NCBI GenBank assembly: GCA_029939965.1
Contig: JAOZRY010000051.1
Coordinates: forward strand, 1 to 12,467
Length of the DNA: 12,467 nt
Direction: 5' to 3'
Origin: Bacteroidales bacterium
GTDB taxonomy: Bacteria > Bacteroidota > Bacteroidia > Bacteroidales > 4484-276
Shown: piece after piece, positions 1 through 8,320 of the stretch
Layout of the letters: each line of letters opens with the position of its first letter
How positions within the stretch are numbered: position 1 is the first letter of the stretch
The notes under the pieces: generated by a model
Database searches by the model: none
The model's input: the letters and a program-made list of their open reading frames with translations, nothing else
What the model was told of the DNA's origin: nothing
Translations under genes and position numbers: made by a program

Positions 1-1868
1 GCAATTTCAAATCCGTTGGTTGTTTCTACCATTGTTTCGATACGTTTTTTGCCATCAGTTGTTAATTTATAGCTGGTCATCAAAATGCAAAACGACTGGT
101 CAGCACCACGCCCAACCCTGCCTCGCAACTGGTGCAACTGCGAAAGTCCGAACCTTTCGGCATTCTCTATCACCATAACCGAAGCGTTTGGAATATCTAC
201 CCCAACTTCAATTACTGTTGTAGCCACCATAATCTGGGTTTCGCCCTTAACAAAACGCTGCATTTCAAAATCTTTTTGCTGAGGCTTCATTTGTCCATGA
301 ACAATGCTCACAGCATAATCGGGCAAAGGAAATGATCGTACAATGCTTTCATAGCCATCCATCAAATCTTTTAAATCCAGGGTTTCCGATTCGTTTATTA
401 AAGGATATACAACATAAACCTGGTGTCCTTCGGCAATTTGGCGTTTAATAAAACTAAAAAGTTGCACACGTTTACTGTCGTAATAATGAAATGTTTGAAC
501 CGGTTTACGGCCGGGAGGTAGCTCATCAATTACCGAAATGTCCAAATCTCCATAAACTGTCATGGCAAGTGTGCGGGGTATGGGTGTAGCCGTCATTACT
601 AATACATGTGGCGGAACAATATTCTTTTTCCACAGTTTTGCCCGCTGTGCCACACCAAACCTATGCTGTTCGTCAATAACAACCAATCCCAGATTTTTAA
701 ATTTCACCTTATCTTCAATTAAAGCATGTGTGCCGATGAGAATATTTAAGGTGCCATTTTCCAGATTTTCGTGAATTATTTTACGCTCGGCAGTTTTTGT
801 TGATCCGGTTAGGAGGCCTATCTCCAATTTCATGTCTTTAAGAAACTTACCAATGGTGTTGTAATGCTGTTGCGAAAGAATTTCTGTTGGTGCCATCATA
901 GCCGTTTGAAAACCATTGTCGATGGCAATGAGTATGCACATAAGCGCAACTAGTGTTTTTCCACTTCCAACATCGCCCTGCAACAGTCGGTTCATTTGCT
1001 TACCTGAACCCATGTTTGCTCTTATTTCCCGAATCACTCTTTTTTGGGCTGCAGTAAGTTCAAAGGGCAAATGGTTTTTATAGAATTGGTTAAACTGTTT
1101 TCCAACAATCCGAAAATTATGCCCATTAGTTTCAATAGTCCGTACGATCTTATGTTTTAGAAGCAACAACTGAATAAAAAACAATTCTTCAAATTTGAGC
1201 CTTGCAATAGACTTATCCAATAGATTTTGATTTTCGGGATGATGGATATTGATTAAAGCACTTTTGCGTGGAATAAAACGAAGTCGTTTAATTATCTCTT
1301 CGGGTAAGGTTTCATACACATGGTTTTCGAGGAGAAGAACCAGCGATTTAGTTAATTTTGCCAGTCCCCGACTGTCCAGACTTCTGGTTTTTAGTTTTTC
1401 ACCAGAGTTGTACACAGGTTGCAATGTTGCCATGGGGCCTGCTTCAATATCAATCATGGCTTCAATTTCGGGATGTGCAAAGTTGAGACGGCCATTAAAT
1501 ATGGTAGGTTTACCATAAATGACATATTCGAGATTGGGTTTAATTTTGTTCTGAACCCAGGAAATGCCTTTAAACCATACCAATTCAACCGAACCGCTTT
1601 CGTCAGTTAGTTTGGCTGCCAATCGTTTTCCCCTTCCCTCACCAATTGTTTTTAATCCGGTAATTTTACCTTTAACTTGCACGAATGTACTATCGCTGGT
1701 AATTTCGGCAACTTTATAGTATTTACTCCTGTCCACATATCGGAATGGGAAATAGTACAAAAGGTTTTCGAAAGTAAAAATGCCAAGTTCCTTTTTGAGC
1801 AGTTCGGCACGAACCGGACCAACTCCTTTTAAATATTCAATGGGTGTATTTAAAAACTCGACTGACAT
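1..1868 (-). CDS. recG: ATP-dependent DNA helicase RecG (C-terminus cut by window edge)
   Basis: RecG is a cytoplasmic superfamily 2 helicase that remodels stalled replication forks and branch-migrates Holliday junctions. The frame is open from the ATG at 1868 to the window edge, giving 622 residues. The N-terminal wedge/OB region (about residues 1-160) begins with a helix-hairpin-like stretch, EYLKGVGPVRAELL. Helicase motifs follow in order: Walker A GDVGSGKT at 298-305, DEQHRFG at 399-405, TATPIPRT at 426-433, VHGQM ending at 527 and the arginine-finger motif RGRVGRG at 582-588. The visible end, TTNGFEI, lies just before the conserved C-terminal section, so roughly 70-80 residues should lie outside the window (inferred from usual family length near 700). 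No frameshift is seen. It sits behind a terminator that separates it from gldN, so it is probably transcribed on its own. Confidence 0.97.
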   Translation of the reverse strand, partial: MSVEFLNTPIEYLKGVGPVRAELLKKELGIFTFENLLYYFPFRYVDRSKYYKVAEITSDSTFVQVKGKITGLKTIGEGRGKRLAAKLTDESGSVELVWFKGISWVQNKIKPNLEYVIYGKPTIFNGRLNFAHPEIEAMIDIEAGPMATLQPVYNSGEKLKTRSLDSRGLAKLTKSLVLLLENHVYETLPEEIIKRLRFIPRKSALINIHHPENQNLLDKSIARLKFEELFFIQLLLLKHKIVRTIETNGHNFRIVGKQFNQFYKNHLPFELTAAQKRVIREIRANMGSGKQMNRLLQGDVGSGKTLVALMCILIAIDNGFQTAMMAPTEILSQQHYNTIGKFLKDMKLEIGLLTGSTKTAERKIIHENLENGTLNILIGTHALIEDKVKFKNLGLVVIDEQHRFGVAQRAKLWKKNIVPPHVLVMTATPIPRTLAMTVYGDLDISVIDELPPGRKPVQTFHYYDSKRVQLFSFIKRQIAEGHQVYVVYPLINESETLDLKDLMDGYESIVRSFPLPDYAVSIVHGQMKPQQKDFEMQRFVKGETQIMVATTVIEVGVDIPNASVMVIENAERFGLSQLHQLRGRVGRGADQSFCILMTSYKLTTDGKKRIETMVETTNGFEI

Positions 1869-1888
1869 TTTTCAATATGTTAATTACG

Positions 1889-1896
1889 CAAAAATA
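1889..1896 (-). promoter_or_regulatory. Possible -7 box for recG
   Basis: On the minus strand this reads TATTTTTG, an exact match to the Bacteroidota -7 consensus TAnnTTTG, about 20 bases before the recG ATG. No TTG or TTTG -33 element lies at the expected distance; that space is taken by the terminator hairpin. The match also falls in the U-tract of that terminator, so it may be coincidence. Confidence 0.25.
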
Positions 1897-1933
1897 AACG
1901 AAAAACTCCTTACCGGATACCGATAAGGAGTTT
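1890..1933 (-). terminator. Intrinsic terminator of the gld operon
   Basis: A 10-bp perfect stem pairs AAACTCCTTA (1903-1912) with TAAGGAGTTT (1924-1933). Three more pairs (CGG 1914-1916 with CCG 1920-1922) form inside the loop after a C/A mismatch. On the minus strand the hairpin is followed by a T-rich run (TTTTT, then TTTATTTTT), which fits a Rho-independent terminator acting on transcripts coming from gldN. On the plus strand the flank is not T-rich, so it looks one-directional. It lies 27 bases after the gldN stop. Confidence 0.85.
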
Positions 1934-1959
1934 CAATATTGTAAAAAAGTATTAATATT

Positions 1960-2832
1960 TTAATTTACCCAGAGTTCTCCTTCAAAGTCGCGAATTTCAC
2001 CTTTTATTCTGTCAGATTCCAAAAGAGCATCAATACCTGTGGCATATTCATAAATGGAACGATTGTAAACATTGCTTTCTTTTACAATGTAGCTCGAAAA
2101 TGTTCTCATCATAAAAAACTCATCATAGGATAATCTGTTTGCAAAATTATTTCTGTTAAAAATCTCATTTTTGGCAAGTAGGTTTCTAATCGAGGGATAA
2201 TGCAACCAAAACAATTCGCGGTAACCACTCATATTTCCATTTTGATCGTAGTTGATAACAATGGGGCAAATTCCCAATATCCGAACCTGCATTTCCGATC
2301 TTTGTTTGTCGAATATCCAATCCTCAACAATTCTGTATCTAATCACATCTTCCGGTTCAAAGGGAACAGTATCTAAAGTAGTAGTAAATCCGGTAGGACT
2401 ATTTGGATCGGGTACATCGGTTTTTTCTACCTTAAAAATAACACTGGTTGGTTGAGATATTGGATTGTTGAAATCATCAATATTTGCATCAAACTCATAG
2501 GCCGTAATTTGTCCGCTGCACAAACCATCCCATAAAACCTGCATTAAACTCCGCCAGCCTCCCTGAGGTATTACAGGAAAATATAAAGATTGATTGATTT
2601 TCTCTCTCAGATCAATTTGTCGCCACAACCTTTTTTCCCAAAATACATCTGCTTCACGCAAATAAGGTAAAGTAATCGGACGCATATCATCGAGATGTAC
2701 TCGCTTATAATGCCTGTTGGATGGTGATGTAATTAAACCACCTCCAGGGTTAATCGTTTGGGCATCAATGCCACCAATAAAAAAATAAACAAATGCGAAA
2801 AATAAGATCGGTTTCAAAAACTTGATATTCAT
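1960..2832 (-). CDS. gldN: T9SS periplasmic ring component GldN/PorN
   Basis: GldN (PorN) is the periplasmic partner of the lipoprotein GldK (PorK). Together they form the large ring beneath the outer membrane that the GldM shafts contact in the type IX secretion system. The 290-residue product starts with a signal peptide (basic MNIKFLKP, hydrophobic core about 8-20, likely cleavage after A24 in GGIDAQT). The family signature follows: the aromatic and charged stretch ADVFWEKRLWRQIDLREKIN at 61-80, then YFP at 84-86. Length is in the family range. The ATG at 2832 is 21 bases after the gldM stop with an A-rich leader and no clear Shine-Dalgarno. It is the last gene of the gldKLMN set and is followed by an intrinsic terminator. 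Identification rests on sequence plus the exact operon position. Confidence 0.95.
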   Translation of the reverse strand: MNIKFLKPILFFAFVYFFIGGIDAQTINPGGGLITSPSNRHYKRVHLDDMRPITLPYLREADVFWEKRLWRQIDLREKINQSLYFPVIPQGGWRSLMQVLWDGLCSGQITAYEFDANIDDFNNPISQPTSVIFKVEKTDVPDPNSPTGFTTTLDTVPFEPEDVIRYRIVEDWIFDKQRSEMQVRILGICPIVINYDQNGNMSGYRELFWLHYPSIRNLLAKNEIFNRNNFANRLSYDEFFMMRTFSSYIVKESNVYNRSIYEYATGIDALLESDRIKGEIRDFEGELWVN

Positions 2833-2853
2833 TTTGAATAGATTTAATTTCTA

Positions 2854-4470
2854 CTATTGAATTGTAAAACTTATAGGGTTGAGCAACCTGTCGCGCCCAT
2901 CTGGCCCTTTTGCAATAATTTCCTCAAAAGTAACCCGTTGTCCCCGACGCAGGCCATCAATCATGTTTTTCATTTTTGGCGTAAATGTTTCACTATTTGA
3001 ACTTTCTTTTGATACATTCTCACCTCTTTGTGATACCAGTGTGAAAGATTTAATTTCAAATTTTGTTTCAAAATCAAAACCAATTGGCATTACCGGAACT
3101 ATCTGCGCCGATTTTGCTAATTGATTCTTGCTGATAGTACCACCCATCTTCCCGGCAATTTTGGCAATAGGATCGGGCAATAGCCTTAATCTGAAGGTTG
3201 ATGTTCCCATCGTTTTATTTTGCCCGTCTATTTCAGCAATTATACTTATGGTAGTAGTAAAATCGCTTGTTGGTGCTTTAGCAATTTTAAAAATCCAGCC
3301 ATCTTTCTGGGGGTCTTTCACCAACCTGCCTTTACTAACACTTGTTGTAATTTTTTTAGTTGGAACACCTGGCACCGAAATATTAACCGGATTGTCCACA
3401 CCAATATAAAACACATTCATTTTGGCTGCCGAAACAGTTGCCGAAGGCCGGGATACAGTATATTCATCATTAAAAAAGTAATAATTTTCTTTGCCCTCAC
3501 CACCTTTTACCATCACAAATCCGGCATATTTATGAATGCCTTCAGTATTAGCAGGAAACTTAAAGGAAACCAGTCCGTTTTCGCCATCAATTTTTTCAGC
3601 AGAAGCTATTTGAGATACGGGGAGTGAATCAACACCCATTTTAATATATACTTCAGGGTTTTGTGTTGTGCTGTATGCAGCTACAATTACCTCTGCCTCA
3701 TATTCTTCGTCAAGAAAAACATAATTACTTTTTGGTAAAACCTTTGCATCAACTTTGTCATACTTAAAATCTTTAGCATCAACAGCATCAAGGAGAAAGT
3801 TTACAATATCAAATTCGGCATTGTAAATTTCCGTTACAATATTATTCAGGATAGCAATATCTGCCACAAGAATAGTATGGTAAAAATTATATTGAATCCA
3901 GTTTAGTTTACCGCCATCAGCATCTTTGTAATCTCCATCCGTTTTTAATCCGAGTTTTACCATGCTCCTGTCTTCTTCACTCAGGAGGTTTAATATTGTT
4001 TCGCGGTATTCATCTATTCTTTTTTTAAGTACCTTCCCCTCTCCTCTTTTGCCACGGTCGCTATCGCGCATAAAAAAGTTAGTTGGCGTATCATAATCAT
4101 CTTTATTTTTCAAATTTCTAATATGTAGAATCATTGCAGTATCAACCGGAACTTTCTCCGCTTTGGCAATTAATTCATACTTTATGCTATCAACATATTT
4201 TGTCAGGTCTTTCGATAACCTTCGTGCATCCTGAGCTTTGTTCCAAAAAGGCTCAACTTTTGTTTGGTCAAGTTGATATTTTTTTTGAAAAGCAATATAG
4301 GTATCATCAAGTTTTTTAGTGAAATTTTCGTTGGTTAACACCACACTATCATTAACCACAATAAATGCATCCAGCATTTCCTTCGATACATTCAAGGCAA
4401 GCAGAGCCGTGAGCACGAGGTACATCATGCCGATCATCTTTTGCCGTGGGGTTTCTTTATATCCAGCCAT
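2854..4470 (-). CDS. gldM: T9SS/gliding motor shaft protein GldM/PorM
   Basis: GldM is the single-pass inner-membrane protein that dimerises into a long periplasmic shaft. With GldL it forms the proton-driven motor powering type IX secretion and gliding. The 538-residue product opens with the family's N-terminus, MAGYKETPRQKMIGMMYLVL, then one transmembrane helix (about 12-28). R9 and Y17, the positions I recall as functionally important in Flavobacterium johnsoniae GldM, are both present. Four periplasmic domains follow: a helical D1 (about 36-225), D2 (about 226-335), D3 beginning with the typical RPSATVSAAKMNV (341-353) and VDNPVNISVPG (358-368), and D4 (about 431-538). Length is close to the roughly 515 of known homologues. 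It starts 33 bases after gldL, with a purine-rich AAAAGAG about 10 bases before the ATG. Confidence 0.97.
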   Translation of the reverse strand: MAGYKETPRQKMIGMMYLVLTALLALNVSKEMLDAFIVVNDSVVLTNENFTKKLDDTYIAFQKKYQLDQTKVEPFWNKAQDARRLSKDLTKYVDSIKYELIAKAEKVPVDTAMILHIRNLKNKDDYDTPTNFFMRDSDRGKRGEGKVLKKRIDEYRETILNLLSEEDRSMVKLGLKTDGDYKDADGGKLNWIQYNFYHTILVADIAILNNIVTEIYNAEFDIVNFLLDAVDAKDFKYDKVDAKVLPKSNYVFLDEEYEAEVIVAAYSTTQNPEVYIKMGVDSLPVSQIASAEKIDGENGLVSFKFPANTEGIHKYAGFVMVKGGEGKENYYFFNDEYTVSRPSATVSAAKMNVFYIGVDNPVNISVPGVPTKKITTSVSKGRLVKDPQKDGWIFKIAKAPTSDFTTTISIIAEIDGQNKTMGTSTFRLRLLPDPIAKIAGKMGGTISKNQLAKSAQIVPVMPIGFDFETKFEIKSFTLVSQRGENVSKESSNSETFTPKMKNMIDGLRRGQRVTFEEIIAKGPDGRDRLLNPISFTIQ

Positions 4471-4503
4471 TTATGATATCTCTTTTAGGGTTAACATATT
4501 AAG

Positions 4504-5562
4504 TTATTTAACATTCATGGCAGTAAGCATGTTGCCATAAACACTGTTGAGAGATGCCATTTTTTTGGTAAGGGTATTCATTTCACCCTGGTATTTAACA
4601 GTTTGATTTGATGACTTTTCGATGTCGGCGAGAAACTTACCCATAGATTGATGTAACTTATCTGATGCTGTAGATTGCTTTTGCGATGACTTCAATTGCA
4701 GTTCATAAATCATATTGAGGGATGAAAGGTTATCAGAAAGTTTCTTCAACTCATTGTTGAAATTATTGTTTTTATCTGTCGATTTTTGTAGCTCATCAAT
4801 ATTTTTAACAATACTTTCGGATGACTTAAAATAACTCTCTGCCAGTTTGTTTGCCGATTCTGATGCTGATCTGATACTTTTTGAAAGATGCTGGGATGCC
4901 ACAATATCTTCTTTTAATGTTGTGGAGGTTTCAGCATAAACATGTTTTAATTCTGACGCAGCTTTTGATGCTTCTTTTACACGAGAGGAAAATTCGTTGG
5001 ATGCTGTGCGTTCATTTTCAAGAGCTTCAGCCGTTTTACCATACGATTTTGTAAGTGAACCAACGGTTTGAGTAGCGGAATTCAGATTTGTTATAAAATT
5101 TTCATTAGCAACACTAACCTTCGACAAGTCGTTCATTCTGGTTGTGGCATTACTAAGGTTTCTTAATCCCGATCCAAGTCGATCGATGAGTTCATTGTCT
5201 ATTTTGGCATCCTGTAACATCTCGTCCAGTTTATTTGTTTGGCCGCCGGTTTTTGCATGAGAAACTTCAGATGTTTCACCATTGGATTTTTCAAGTTCGG
5301 GGTAAACCTTTGTCCAATCAGGATCAGGGTGAGCAGGTTTTTGAAGTGCTGACAAAGCGAAAATTATTGCCTCGGTTACCATTCCGATAAATAATGCTTC
5401 ATTGGCTCCTTTAATATGGGTGATTTTAAATAATGCACCAATAATTACAATTGAAGCTCCAAGACCATAAGCCACCGACATGAAGCGTCTGAATACAACT
5501 CCTTCGAGTGCATTTTCAAATTTTTGTAATGTGGTCTCCTTTTGCTGAACTGCTACTTTCAT
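4504..5562 (-). CDS. gldL: T9SS/gliding motor stator GldL/PorL with long coiled-coil tail
   Basis: GldL forms the inner-membrane ring of the T9SS motor and carries the proton-path residues. Two transmembrane helices are visible: about 30-46 (VAYGLGASIVIIGALFK) and 57-73, the second holding glutamate E64 in MVTEAIIFAL. By my recollection of the F. johnsoniae protein, Y32, K46, H49 and E64 match Y13, K27, H30 and E49; the position matching E59 is Q74 here. The TM pair follows a longer N-terminal arm (1-29). Residues about 110-352 form a Ser/Lys/Asn-rich coiled coil, expected in the cytoplasm, built on repeats of about 35 residues (L-x3-Y-x6-L at 170, 205, 240, 282 and 338). At 352 residues it is longer than F. 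johnsoniae GldL (about 215) and PorL (about 309). It sits 41 bases after gldK. Confidence 0.96.
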   Translation of the reverse strand: MKVAVQQKETTLQKFENALEGVVFRRFMSVAYGLGASIVIIGALFKITHIKGANEALFIGMVTEAIIFALSALQKPAHPDPDWTKVYPELEKSNGETSEVSHAKTGGQTNKLDEMLQDAKIDNELIDRLGSGLRNLSNATTRMNDLSKVSVANENFITNLNSATQTVGSLTKSYGKTAEALENERTASNEFSSRVKEASKAASELKHVYAETSTTLKEDIVASQHLSKSIRSASESANKLAESYFKSSESIVKNIDELQKSTDKNNNFNNELKKLSDNLSSLNMIYELQLKSSQKQSTASDKLHQSMGKFLADIEKSSNQTVKYQGEMNTLTKKMASLNSVYGNMLTAMNVK

Positions 5563-5603
5563 TTTTTTTGGGAATTAAATGATTGATCAGAGTTAGATTT
5601 TAA

Positions 5604-6962
5604 TTAATAAACGTTTGAGGCTTTGGAAGGATTGTCGCCTTTGGAACGGCCAAGATATGGCATTACACAACGGAATCCAACAAACGATTTTGCAGAATCC
5701 TGGTACTCATAGTCTCTGGTTGATACCAACAAATAATATTCAATATCTTTCCATGAGCCACCTTTTACCACTTTTCTTTTGTAGGCAATTGGATCATCTA
5801 CTTTAGCATTGTAAGTATAATCGGGATTTAAATCCCAGGTTACTACGTTTGCTGCTTTATCAAATGCAGTGCGCGTCCATTCAGATACATTGCCCGACAT
5901 ATCATATAATCCAAAGCTATTGGCAGGGTAATGACCCACAATAACTGTTCTGGCACCACCATCATCAATATAATTACCTCTGTTAGGTTTGAAGTTTGCA
6001 AGTAAGCAACCTTTTTTGTTTTTGCTGTAAGGGCCTCCCCAGGGAAAAGGGTTTGCCTCATATCCACCACGTGCAGCCCATTCCCATTCAGCTTCGGAAG
6101 GGAGTCTGAAATCATTTACACCAGCCTGACCTTTTGATGCTAAGTAAACATTAAACATTCTTGTCCGCCACATGCTAAATGCTCTGGCTTGCTGCCAATT
6201 AACGCCAACCACCGGATAGTGGTCATATGTGGGGTGATAGAAATAGGATTGTGAGAATGGATCGTTATAACTGTAGGCATAATCATGAATCCAGCACAAA
6301 GTGTCGGGGTACACATTTATAATTGCCTCTTTAACATATACTGATCTATCAGTTTTGCCTTGTGCCCTGTTTGCAAAACTTGCTTCACGAGGGTCACCAC
6401 CTTGCGAATGGTCTTTCTTGGCTGCCTCCTGAAGATCCAACCAATAATATTTATAGTCTAATTTGCGGGTATCAAACTCCTTTTTGCGAAAATATCGCTG
6501 ATCTTCGGGCAGATACATTTCTTCTAATTCAAGTGCAATTTCTTGCTCATCCCATTCAATATCATTTTCCCAATTCAAGAATGGGGGATCAAACAACTCA
6601 CCGGTTTCAAGGTCTTCTTCAATCATTTCGTACCCTCCAATACCGGCTTGTCCCAGAAATTCTCTTGCAATCGAATCTCTGACCCAATATACAAATTCAC
6701 GGTATTCATTGTTTGTGATTTCTGTTTCATCCATGTAAAATGAACTAACGGTAATTCTTTTTGGTTGATTCATTTGGGTATATGGAACATCTTCCTCGCC
6801 AATACCCATAACATAGGTACCCAGAGGGATGAATTTCATTCCGTAAGGATCAGGATGATAGAACTTGGTTCTGTCCTGAACTCCGGTTAATTCTCCATTA
6901 CCACTATTACTACAACTGCTGAATATGGCTGTAACTAAAAGGAAAAAAAATACTTTTCTCAT
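5604..6962 (-). CDS. gldK: T9SS ring lipoprotein GldK/PorK (formylglycine-enzyme fold)
   Basis: GldK (PorK) is an outer-membrane-anchored lipoprotein facing the periplasm that forms the T9SS ring with GldN. The 452-residue product has a lipoprotein signal peptide with lipobox FSSC, lipidation at C17. It has the formylglycine-generating-enzyme/SUMF1-like fold: F44-I-P-L-G-T-Y, MDETEITNNEYREFV (77-91), YPVVGVNWQQARAFSMW (249-265), RLPSEAEWEWAARGG (286-300), GLYDMSGNVSEWT (351-363), VVKGGSW (398-404) and FVGFRCV (427-433). Between the second and third blocks is an insertion of about 155 residues with a strongly acidic section (113-150). No catalytic cysteine pair is evident, which fits a structural role. 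It begins 241 bases after porP, the largest gap within the locus, so it may have its own promoter. The ATG at 6962 is chosen because the signal peptide follows directly. Confidence 0.96.
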   Translation of the reverse strand: MRKVFFFLLVTAIFSSCSNSGNGELTGVQDRTKFYHPDPYGMKFIPLGTYVMGIGEEDVPYTQMNQPKRITVSSFYMDETEITNNEYREFVYWVRDSIAREFLGQAGIGGYEMIEEDLETGELFDPPFLNWENDIEWDEQEIALELEEMYLPEDQRYFRKKEFDTRKLDYKYYWLDLQEAAKKDHSQGGDPREASFANRAQGKTDRSVYVKEAIINVYPDTLCWIHDYAYSYNDPFSQSYFYHPTYDHYPVVGVNWQQARAFSMWRTRMFNVYLASKGQAGVNDFRLPSEAEWEWAARGGYEANPFPWGGPYSKNKKGCLLANFKPNRGNYIDDGGARTVIVGHYPANSFGLYDMSGNVSEWTRTAFDKAANVVTWDLNPDYTYNAKVDDPIAYKRKVVKGGSWKDIEYYLLVSTRDYEYQDSAKSFVGFRCVMPYLGRSKGDNPSKASNVY

Positions 6963-7029
6963 ATGAACTGCTGATTTTACAAACAGTGTAACGACTTTGC
7001 TTATGCTTTATTATTAAAGAAAATATTTT

Positions 7030-7063
7030 GAAAATTAGTTGAAATGATTGTTGATTATTGCAA
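7030..7063 (-). promoter_or_regulatory. Weak promoter candidate upstream of gldK
   Basis: In the 241-base gap between porP and gldK the best minus-strand match is TTG (7061-7063), a 23-base spacer, then TAATTTTC (7030-7037), which differs from TAnnTTTG only in the last base. The spacer is longer than the usual 19-21. No exact -7 box and no terminator hairpin is seen in this gap, so gldKLMN may be read through from porP, start here, or both. Confidence 0.2.
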
Positions 7064-7203
7064 TAGCCGTTATACTTTTATCTATTAACATTAAAGTAGA
7101 AATTTGATTGTATAAAAAGTGAAACATTTTCTTTTGATGCTAAATATGTTATCTGACTTAAGGAAATGAGTTTACTTGTAATTTGGAGCGATTGTACAGT
7201 AAG

Positions 7204-8154
7204 TTAGAGAAATCTTGTGTTTCGATATATCTTTTTGATTTTATCCACTTCAATCTTAAAGCAATAACTGGCTCTTATTTCATGAGTGCCGGTTGTGCCA
7301 ATTGCCGAAGTATTAATATCGTATGAATATCCAATGTTAAAATTTTTGTAATCGAAGCCTATTATAATTGCAACGGCATCCTGATATCGAAATGTTGTAC
7401 CTCCCCAAAACTGATGTTTATATCTGATTAATGCAGTAAGATCATATTGTGCCGATGCCCCATCAGTTTTAATAAGTATCGATGGCAAAATATCGATAGC
7501 AGGTGTATTTGGAAAATTAAACTCGTAACCTCCCATCAAATTTATTTGACGTCGCAGATTGAATTGTGTACCATCGGGTTTTTTGGTTTGGAGAAGTTGA
7601 AGAACCGACAATCCAACATAATAATTATCAGGTTCTCTGTAATATAACCCAATGCCTCCATCGAAATACATATCTGTTTCTTCATTTTTTCCATTAAGCA
7701 AAGGGTCGCCAGAGGTACCGTCAGGGGCAACAAATTTCCCAAAATCAATTGTTTTATTCAGGATACTTAATTGAATCCCGATGCCTAAATCACCTGAACC
7801 GAGTGTTGTTTGGTAGGCATACATCAGGTTTAGGTAAATATCATTAAAATTCCCTATTTGATCCTGAACAATAGTAGCTCCGATTCCTCCGCGTAGTGCT
7901 TTTATGGGTGAGTGTACTGAAATAAGGTAGGTTTCGGGAGCTACATTGGTGGTGTTCCCTTCACTATCGGTTTCTTTAAAACCAACCCACTGCTGCCTTA
8001 CTAATCCCGTTACACAAATCCCTTTTCCTGCTCCTGCGTATCCCGGATTATGAGCAAGCTTAGTGAACATGTATTGTGTGTACTGAGGTAATTGCTGAGC
8101 AAAAGAGGGCATCAGAATTCCTATAAATACAACTGTGATTAATTTTTTAAGCAT
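7204..8154 (-). CDS. porP: T9SS outer-membrane protein, PorP/SprF family
   Basis: PorP/SprF family members are outer-membrane beta-barrel proteins of the type IX secretion system. Different members link the core or individual cargo adhesins to the apparatus. The 316-residue product begins with a signal peptide (MLKKLITVVFIGILMPSFA, likely cleaved after A19). The family's hallmark follows, QLPQYTQYMFTKLAHNPGYAG (21-41). The rest is alternating glycine- and aromatic-rich strands (IGIGLQLS-like, GGIGLYYRE, FNIGYSYDI), consistent with a barrel. Its position directly before gldK matches the order porP-porK-porL-porM-porN in Porphyromonas, which favours the core PorP over one of the many SprF paralogues that sit beside adhesin genes. 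The C-terminal extension (DKIKKIYRNTRFL) is basic and probably lies beyond the last strand. Confidence 0.93.
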   Translation of the reverse strand: MLKKLITVVFIGILMPSFAQQLPQYTQYMFTKLAHNPGYAGAGKGICVTGLVRQQWVGFKETDSEGNTTNVAPETYLISVHSPIKALRGGIGATIVQDQIGNFNDIYLNLMYAYQTTLGSGDLGIGIQLSILNKTIDFGKFVAPDGTSGDPLLNGKNEETDMYFDGGIGLYYREPDNYYVGLSVLQLLQTKKPDGTQFNLRRQINLMGGYEFNFPNTPAIDILPSILIKTDGASAQYDLTALIRYKHQFWGGTTFRYQDAVAIIIGFDYKNFNIGYSYDINTSAIGTTGTHEIRASYCFKIEVDKIKKIYRNTRFL

Positions 8155-8265
8155 ACAAGAAACAAATGAATTACAAAATCCGATGCAAATAAAATACTTT
8201 TACTATTACATTAATTAATAATCCCATAAGATTTTTTTAAAATAATCACAAATTAGGATGAACGC

Positions 8266-8273
8266 CAAACGTA
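8266..8273 (-). promoter_or_regulatory. Likely -7 box for porP
   Basis: The minus strand reads TACGTTTG, an exact match to TAnnTTTG. Transcription would start near 8259, leaving a leader of about 105 bases before the porP ATG at 8154. The expected -33 position holds only CCTG or TCCT, a poor match to TTG/TTTG, so this is a half-supported promoter. Confidence 0.35.
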
Positions 8274-8320
8274 TTGAAAAGAAAAGTTATTGCAGGAGAA
8301 AATTCTGATGTAATGTGCAG

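Noticed and set aside
562..774. Plus-strand open frames across recG, gldM, gldK and rseP
   Set aside because: All are antisense shadows of clear minus-strand genes with full sets of family motifs; their translations are low in recognisable features.
5843..6115. A 90-codon minus-strand frame inside gldK
   Set aside because: It lies in another frame within the conserved FGE-like blocks of gldK, which are intact, so it is a shadow rather than an overlapping gene.
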